Positions 59,241 to 64,000 of a stretch of 64,000 nt of DNA are shown in pieces (the stretch's first letter is position 1; every line of letters begins with the position of its first letter). Under the pieces are notes generated by a model. That model was not told where the DNA came from, did not search any database, and saw only the letters and a list, made by a program, of their open reading frames with translations. The DNA comes from Fimenecus sp052298855. GTDB taxonomy: Bacteria; Bacillota; Clostridia; Oscillospirales; Acutalibacteraceae. The DNA lies in contig DAVZXP010000005.1 of assembly GCA_052298855.1 (NCBI GenBank), positions 135,688-199,687 on the forward strand, given 5' to 3'. Made by a program: the position numbers and the translations under genes.

Positions 59241-62200
59241 ATGGCAAAAATCAAGTATGATTGGGAAAATCCCGCCGTCATCAAAAGGAATAAAGAGGAC
59301 GGCCATGTTATAGCGTTCTGCTATGACGACGAAAGATCTGCGCTTGAAAGGAAGCCGTCGGATTACAAGGCTACTCTTGACGGAAAATGGAAATTCTACT
59401 GGCAGATGGGCATTGAGGGCTGCCCCGAGAGCTTTTACAAGCCCGAATTTGACGACAGCGATTGGAAGTACATTACAGTTCCGTCTGTTTGGCAGACCGA
59501 AAAGACAGGCAGCTTCCCCTACTATTACGCAAGCACATTCCCCCGTGCCATCAGCCGTAAGAAGTCAAAAATTCCGTCAATCGACCACGATATGCAGGAA
59601 ATCGGAATTTACAGAAGAGAGTTCGATTTGCCCGAGAATTTCTCGGACAAGGAGGTTTTTCTCCATTTCGGCGCCGTTAAATCCGCAATCGAGGTTTATG
59701 TTAACGGCAGCTTTGTAGGCTATTCTCAGGGTGCAATGACGCCTCACGAATTCGACATTACAAAATATCTTGTACCGGGTAAGAACTCCGTTGCGGCTAA
59801 GGTTTACCGTTACAGCGACGCTCAGTACATCGAGGATCAGGATATGTGGTTGCTTTGCGGTATTTACAGAGAGGTTTACATCTTCGCAGAGCCTAAGGTT
59901 TGCCTGCGTGACTTCTTCATCACAACAGACCTTGACAAGGACTACAATAACTCGGACGTTGAACTTGAGGTTCAGGTTAACAACTATCATTCAAAGGATA
60001 AAAAAGCAAAGGTTACGGCTTATATCGAAAGAAACGGCGAGAAAACTCCTATCGGAGAGGCAGAGCTTGTTGCCAAAAACGGCGTAAACAAAGTTCATTT
60101 GAAAACAACGGTTGAGTCGCCCGAAAAATGGTCGGCTGAGGTTCCGAACCTTTACAGCCTTGTAATTGAACTTGATGCCGAGAAGCACACAAAGGTTTAT
60201 AAGTCGATCCGCTTCGGCTTTAAGAAGGTAGAAATCGTAGGCGAGAAAATCCTTTTCAACGGTCAGCCTATGATGCTTCGTGGTACAAACCGTCACGACT
60301 TCGACCCCGATCACGGCTGGGCAGTTCCTAAGGAGAGATTTTTGCAGGATATGAGCCTTATGAAAAAGGCAAATATCAACGCAATCCGTACCTCGCACTA
60401 TCCCGATGACCCGTACTTCTATGAATTGGCAGATGAATACGGTTTCTATGTTATGGACGAGTGCGATATGGAGAGCCACGGCGTAAGACGTAAGGGCGTA
60501 CCGGGCAGCAACCCCGTTTGGACTGCCGCTGTTGTCGATAAGATGGAGAGAATGGTGCTTCGTGACAGAAACCACGCTTGCGTATTTATGTGGTCTCTCG
60601 GTAATGAGGCAGGCGACGGCGAAAACTTCGTTAAGATGAAAGAGGCTGCGTTGAAGCTTGACACAACCCGTCAGTTCCACTATGAAGGCGACTTTGACTT
60701 TACAAAAAGCGATGTTATTTCGAGAATGTATCCGCTTGAGGACACAATGAAGAAGCTCGGCAACCGTGAGCCCATCACAATCACTCTTTACGATAACATT
60801 GCAAATCAGCTTGCAGCCGATTCAAAGCCAATTCCGAAAGAGGCTTATACTCGCCCCGTAATTCTCTGCGAATATGCTCACGCTATGGAAAACAGCTTGG
60901 GTAACTTCCAGGAATATATGGACGATTTTGAAAAGTACGATAATATGTGCGGCGGCTTTATCTGGGACTTCGTTGACCAGTCCATTCGTTACAAGGCTGA
61001 GGACGGCGACCATTGGCTTTACGGTACAGACTTTGAGAAAAAAGAGCCGAGAAAACCCTTGCAGCTTCCGAACACAACCGCAATGACAGGCTCAAACACA
61101 TATTTCTGCGCTAACGGTATCGTTGCTGCCGACAGAAAGCCCCACCCCTCATATTATGAAGTTAAAAAGGTTTATGCCGAGATGAAAATCAAGGAAAAAG
61201 ACCTTGAAAATAAGAAATTCACTCTTATCAACAAGCATCTTTTCACGGACCTTTCCGAATTTGAAATCAAGTGGGTTGTCAATGCAGACGGCGTTGAGGT
61301 TCAGTCGGGCTCACTCGGCACTGTTAAGGTTGCACCGCTTAGCGAAACCGAAATCACAGTTCCGTATGATATAAAGGAATATGAAAACAAGGAATATGTG
61401 CTTATTCTTTCGTTCATCACAAAAGAGGATAAGCCTTATTGCGAAAAGGGATACGAGCAGGCATTTGACCAGTTCATTATAAAGGAAAAGACAGATGTTG
61501 AAGAAAGCTATGAGCCGAAAGAGGTTTCGTTCTCAAAGCACGAGGGCAAAATCGTTGTAAACGGCGACGGCTTCTCGCTTGTTATCAAGCACGGTAAAAT
61601 CGTTTCTCTTAAATATAATGAAAAGGAATATGTCAAGACGGAAATCAAGCCTAACTTCTTCCGTCCGATTACCGACAATGACCTTTCAAATACAAACTTC
61701 GTTCCGTTCCTTATTCCGCTTCATCCCTATTACAGATGGCAAAAGGCTACGGACAAGCTAAGCGGTATCCTTTCGGGCGTTGACAAGAGAGAGGATGGCA
61801 CACTTGAATTAAGCTTCGAGTGGGATGTTCTTTCAATGTCGGGCGTTCGTTCAAAGCTCACTATTTATCCGAACGGCAAAATCAAGTTCTACTTAAAGGG
61901 TACACCCAGAGGCGGTGCACTTCTCCGCTTCGGTACTCAGTTCGGACTTGTTGAGGAATTGGACAACGTTAAGTGGTACGGCAGAGGTCCGCAGGAGACT
62001 TATCCCGACAGAAAGACCGGCGGTAAGCTCGGCATTTGGGAAAAGACCGTTAATGACCTTGAGCACCACTATATGCGTCCGCAGGAGAACGGCAACAGAG
62101 TTGACGTAAGATATGTTGAGCTTACCTCTCACGGCGGAGAAAAGGGACTCAAGTTCACCTCTCCCTGTGACACTCCCCTTGCGTTCAGCGCTTGGCACTA

Positions 62201-62393
62201 CACACAAAATGCGCTTGAAAATGCAACGCATATCCACAACCTCAAGCACACCGATATTACAACCTTTAACTATGACCTCGCTCAAATGGGCGTAGGCGGC
62301 GATATGCCGGGCGACGCACACGTTCGTGAGCCGTACATTCTTCATTCTAATAAAGAGTACGAATACAGCTTCACAGTTGAACCGTTGGAATAA
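59241..62393 (+). CDS. lacZ: Beta-galactosidase LacZ (GH2, full-length five-domain type)
   Basis: The 1050-residue protein has the complete LacZ layout: sugar-binding domain with WKFYWQMG and VPSVWQ (about 48-88), Ig-like domains, TIM barrel starting near 345 (LRGTNRHDFDPDHG), acid/base Glu in WSLGNEAGDG (about 455), nucleophile Glu in ILCEYAHAMENSLGN (about 543), and the C-terminal beta-sandwich (Bgal_small_N) with WYGRGPQETYPDRK and the end FSAWHYT. No signal peptide, so cytosolic. It hydrolyses imported lactose or galactosides. It differs clearly from the shorter GH2 at 11473-13680. The RBS is AAGGGAG. No permease or regulator of the lac type is adjacent. Confidence 0.95.
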   Translation: MAKIKYDWENPAVIKRNKEDGHVIAFCYDDERSALERKPSDYKATLDGKWKFYWQMGIEGCPESFYKPEFDDSDWKYITVPSVWQTEKTGSFPYYYASTFPRAISRKKSKIPSIDHDMQEIGIYRREFDLPENFSDKEVFLHFGAVKSAIEVYVNGSFVGYSQGAMTPHEFDITKYLVPGKNSVAAKVYRYSDAQYIEDQDMWLLCGIYREVYIFAEPKVCLRDFFITTDLDKDYNNSDVELEVQVNNYHSKDKKAKVTAYIERNGEKTPIGEAELVAKNGVNKVHLKTTVESPEKWSAEVPNLYSLVIELDAEKHTKVYKSIRFGFKKVEIVGEKILFNGQPMMLRGTNRHDFDPDHGWAVPKERFLQDMSLMKKANINAIRTSHYPDDPYFYELADEYGFYVMDECDMESHGVRRKGVPGSNPVWTAAVVDKMERMVLRDRNHACVFMWSLGNEAGDGENFVKMKEAALKLDTTRQFHYEGDFDFTKSDVISRMYPLEDTMKKLGNREPITITLYDNIANQLAADSKPIPKEAYTRPVILCEYAHAMENSLGNFQEYMDDFEKYDNMCGGFIWDFVDQSIRYKAEDGDHWLYGTDFEKKEPRKPLQLPNTTAMTGSNTYFCANGIVAADRKPHPSYYEVKKVYAEMKIKEKDLENKKFTLINKHLFTDLSEFEIKWVVNADGVEVQSGSLGTVKVAPLSETEITVPYDIKEYENKEYVLILSFITKEDKPYCEKGYEQAFDQFIIKEKTDVEESYEPKEVSFSKHEGKIVVNGDGFSLVIKHGKIVSLKYNEKEYVKTEIKPNFFRPITDNDLSNTNFVPFLIPLHPYYRWQKATDKLSGILSGVDKREDGTLELSFEWDVLSMSGVRSKLTIYPNGKIKFYLKGTPRGGALLRFGTQFGLVEELDNVKWYGRGPQETYPDRKTGGKLGIWEKTVNDLEHHYMRPQENGNRVDVRYVELTSHGGEKGLKFTSPCDTPLAFSAWHYTQNALENATHIHNLKHTDITTFNYDLAQMGVGGDMPGDAHVREPYILHSNKEYEYSFTVEPLE

Positions 62394-62411
62394 TAAATCC
62401 ATAAACTAAAC

Positions 62412-62450
62412 AAAGCAGGAACGAATTGTTAATTTGTTCCTGCTTTTTTA
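62412..62450 (+). terminator. Terminator of lacZ
   Basis: AAAGCAGGAACGAATT and AATTTGTTCCTGCTTT form a stem of about 15 bp, followed by a T run. Confidence 0.85.
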
Positions 62451-62479
62451 TTGACATTTAAGTAACTTTTTTGTAAAAT
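62451..62479 (+). promoter_or_regulatory. Promoter of the EamA transporter gene
   Basis: TTGACA, exactly 17 bp, TAAAAT, beginning at the last base of the lacZ terminator. Confidence 0.7.
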
Positions 62480-62515
62480 TATACGGCATTATTCAAAGAA
62501 AGGTTTTAGAAAATT

Positions 62516-63418
62516 ATGTGGTTTTGGTTTTCATTGATTGCATTGTTCTGCTGGAGCGGCTCGGACTTGTTCTCAAAGCTCGGATGCGCCGATAAGTCAG
62601 ACAAATACAGTCACTACAAAATGGTTACCGCCGTTGGTGTTGTTATGGGCTTGCACGCTCTGTACTCGATTTTTGTCGGCGGTGTTGAGGTTACGGGAAG
62701 CGCTATTCTTCGCTATCTCCCCGTTTCTGCTTTGTATATTGTTTCAATGGCGATCGGATATATCGGCTTGCGCTATATTGAGCTTTCGATTTCCTCGCCT
62801 ATATGTAATTCCTCCGGTGCCATCGTTGCGGTTATCTGCCTTATCACAGGTCAGACTCTCGCAGTTCCGCAGTACATTGCGGTTGCACTTGTTTGTATCG
62901 CCGTTATCGCACTCGGCTTTGTCGAGGCTAACGAGGATGACGAATTGAGAGCGCTCAGGCAGGAAAAGTCGAATTACAAGTATTCAAAATCGGCTCTTGC
63001 TATCGTTCTTCCGCTTATCTACTGCTTGCTTGACGCACTCGGAACCTTTGCGGACAGCCTTGTGCTTGAAACTCTTGACGAAGATGTTGCAAACACCGCT
63101 TATGAGCTTACATTCCTTATCTGCGGTATCGTGGCATTTATCTATGTTAAGTTCATCAAAAAGCAGAAGTATTTTCCGAAAAAGGAAGCACCGAAATACG
63201 CAGGTGCGATTTTCGAGACGGCAGGTCAGTTCGCATATATCTATGCTCTTGCCGACTCGGAGCATGTTGCTATGGCTGCGCCGATTATCTCGGCTTACTG
63301 CCTGCTTTCGGTTGTATGGGGCAGAATTTTCATTAAGGAAAAGCTTTCGTGGAAGCATTATCTTACAATCGCAATCGCAATAGTGGGTATTGTAATCCTC
63401 GGTCTTTATGATGCTTAA
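62516..63418 (+). CDS. EamA/DMT-superfamily transporter
   Basis: The 300-residue protein has ten predicted transmembrane helices arranged as two EamA repeats (about 2-137 and 161-298), with a charged cytosolic linker (EANEDDELRALRQEKSNYKYSK) between. Typical repeat ends are visible (SSPICNSSGAIVAVICLITGQTL, and SAYCLLSVVWGRIFIKEKLSWKHYLTIAIAIVGIVILG). The substrate of this drug/metabolite transporter is unknown. It has its own promoter, RBS (AAAGG) and a REP-type terminator. Confidence 0.9.
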   Translation: MWFWFSLIALFCWSGSDLFSKLGCADKSDKYSHYKMVTAVGVVMGLHALYSIFVGGVEVTGSAILRYLPVSALYIVSMAIGYIGLRYIELSISSPICNSSGAIVAVICLITGQTLAVPQYIAVALVCIAVIALGFVEANEDDELRALRQEKSNYKYSKSALAIVLPLIYCLLDALGTFADSLVLETLDEDVANTAYELTFLICGIVAFIYVKFIKKQKYFPKKEAPKYAGAIFETAGQFAYIYALADSEHVAMAAPIISAYCLLSVVWGRIFIKEKLSWKHYLTIAIAIVGIVILGLYDA

Positions 63419-63451
63419 AAGCAAATTTAATTGAAAATATTTCAGATTTTG

Positions 63452-63480
63452 GGGGGCGAACACAGTTCGCCTCTTTTTTG
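63452..63480 (+). terminator. REP hairpin acting as terminator of the EamA gene
   Basis: GGCGAAC-ACA-GTTCGCC (63454-63471), the RAYT-linked REP stem in inverse orientation, is followed by a T-rich tract and lies 35 bp beyond the stop. Confidence 0.75.
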
Positions 63481-63504
63481 TTGCTTTGAAATGTAATTTC
63501 ACAG

Positions 63505-64000
63505 CGTAGGGCGGGTGGCTTGCTCCCGCCGAACGAATTAACGAATATATGATAACTAACGGCTGTTCTCAAAATTGAATTGCACATCACATCGTAGGGG
63601 CGAACTGTGTTCGCCTTTTTTATTGGCAAATGAAATTGGCGGGCGACCGCATATTCAGCCTCCCTTGTAAAGGGTGCGGGTCTCCTGTGGAGACCTCTGC
63701 ATTTAATGCAGAAGCACCGACCGAACCGGCAGGTGAGACGGTGGGTTGCCGTAGGCAACTCGGAGGGATTATAAGATTGATTTTATATGATTTTGTAAAA
63801 ATCCCTCAGTCATTTTTCTGCGAAAAACGACAGCTCCCTTGTAAAGGGAGCCTTTGTCGGACAGCCGAAGACTGTTGCGAACGATACGGTGCAAACGATG
63901 ACACGGTAGGGCGGGTGGCTTGCTCCCGCCGAACGAATTAACGAATATATGATAACTAACGGCTGTTCTCAAAATTGAATTGCACATCACATCGTAGGGG
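63505..64000. repeat. Mosaic repeat island C with a 400-bp-spaced direct repeat
   Basis: No gene. The 96-base stretch 63505-63600 recurs at 63905-64000 (edge), an offset of exactly 400. It starts with the second-family hairpin (GTAGGGCGGG then CTCCCGCC) and ends in the first-family GTAG foot. Between them are a REP (63594-63615), a MITE-like unit from GCCTCCCTTGTAAAGGGTGC (63658) to AGCTCCCTTGTAAAGGGAGC (63830-63849), the GTTGCC-GTA-GGCAAC hairpin (63745-63759), and the TTTTTCTGCGAAAAA palindrome also seen in island A. The copy at the right edge is cut. Confidence 0.85.
63594..63615 (+). repeat. REP hairpin in island C
   Basis: GTAG foot plus a GGCGAAC/GTTCGCC stem with a TGT loop, identical in the core to the copies inside the RAYT gene. 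It is followed by TTTTT. Confidence 0.85.

Noticed and set aside
63505..64000. A CRISPR array
   Set aside because: Repeats here are hairpins of several kinds at irregular spacing plus one 400-bp duplication. There are no 25-40-base repeats with unique spacers and no cas genes in the window.

Overview
The window reads as a chromosomal segment of a low-to-mid GC, endospore-forming Clostridia, most likely a Ruminococcus-like member of the Oscillospiraceae. The evidence is a SpoIVA gene, a BofA-like gene, a secreted protein with a type I dockerin, typical Firmicutes AGGAGG ribosome binding sites, TTGACA/TATAAT promoters and a PyrR attenuator. No species can be named from sequence alone.

Layout. 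1-1.7 kb is the end of an integrated element: the 3' part of a tyrosine integrase, a stand-alone nucleotidyltransferase-fold gene, a complete tRNA-Pro, three 12-bp-spaced arm-type repeats, and a tRNA-Pro gene that loses its identity just after the anticodon loop. 1.9-3.0 kb is a zinc-ribbon/TM2 and membrane-protein pair, divergent from an XRE repressor, with three palindromic operators. 3.1-7.8 kb holds a patatin phospholipase, a lipoprotein and a MacA/MacB-like pair that lacks an ATPase gene. 8.3-13.7 kb (minus strand) is GH2 glycosidase, FTR-like Fe-S protein and M16 peptidase. 13.8-19.7 kb holds a flavodiiron protein, an operator-controlled ABC transporter and a LUD protein. 19.7-24.0 kb (minus) runs DivIVA-like, fumarase beta, pcrA, REP-associated transposase (RAYT). 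24.1-36.7 kb holds a hydrolase, spoIVA, a DUF378 gene, the dockerin protein, an ABC-F ATPase, a Ser/Thr kinase, a LytTR/GHKL two-component pair, repeats, tRNA-Val and bofA. 37-46.8 kb holds uraA-pyrR with its attenuator, plsY, a DUF1292 gene, a probable 6S RNA, hflX with a heterodimeric ABC exporter, and a cation/proton antiporter. 47-59 kb (minus) is rpoB-rpoC-rpsL-rpsG-fusA-tuf. 59.2-63.4 kb holds lacZ and an EamA transporter, followed by repeats to the right edge.

The most unusual theme is a repeat network. A short hairpin with a 5' GTAG foot (GGCGAAC/GTTCGCC stem) occurs singly, as an inverted pair (REPIN), as transcription terminators, and twice inside the coding sequence of the RAYT itself, where it is translated in frame. 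A second GTAG-footed GC-rich hairpin and MITE-like hairpins build the mosaic islands at 7.8-8.3, 34.7-35.5 and 63.5-64.0 kb. Two further themes are a split tRNA-Pro apparently replaced by a divergent tRNA-Pro, and two promoters whose 17-bp spacer is itself a palindromic operator.

All functional calls come from reading motifs and domain order. No database search was run.
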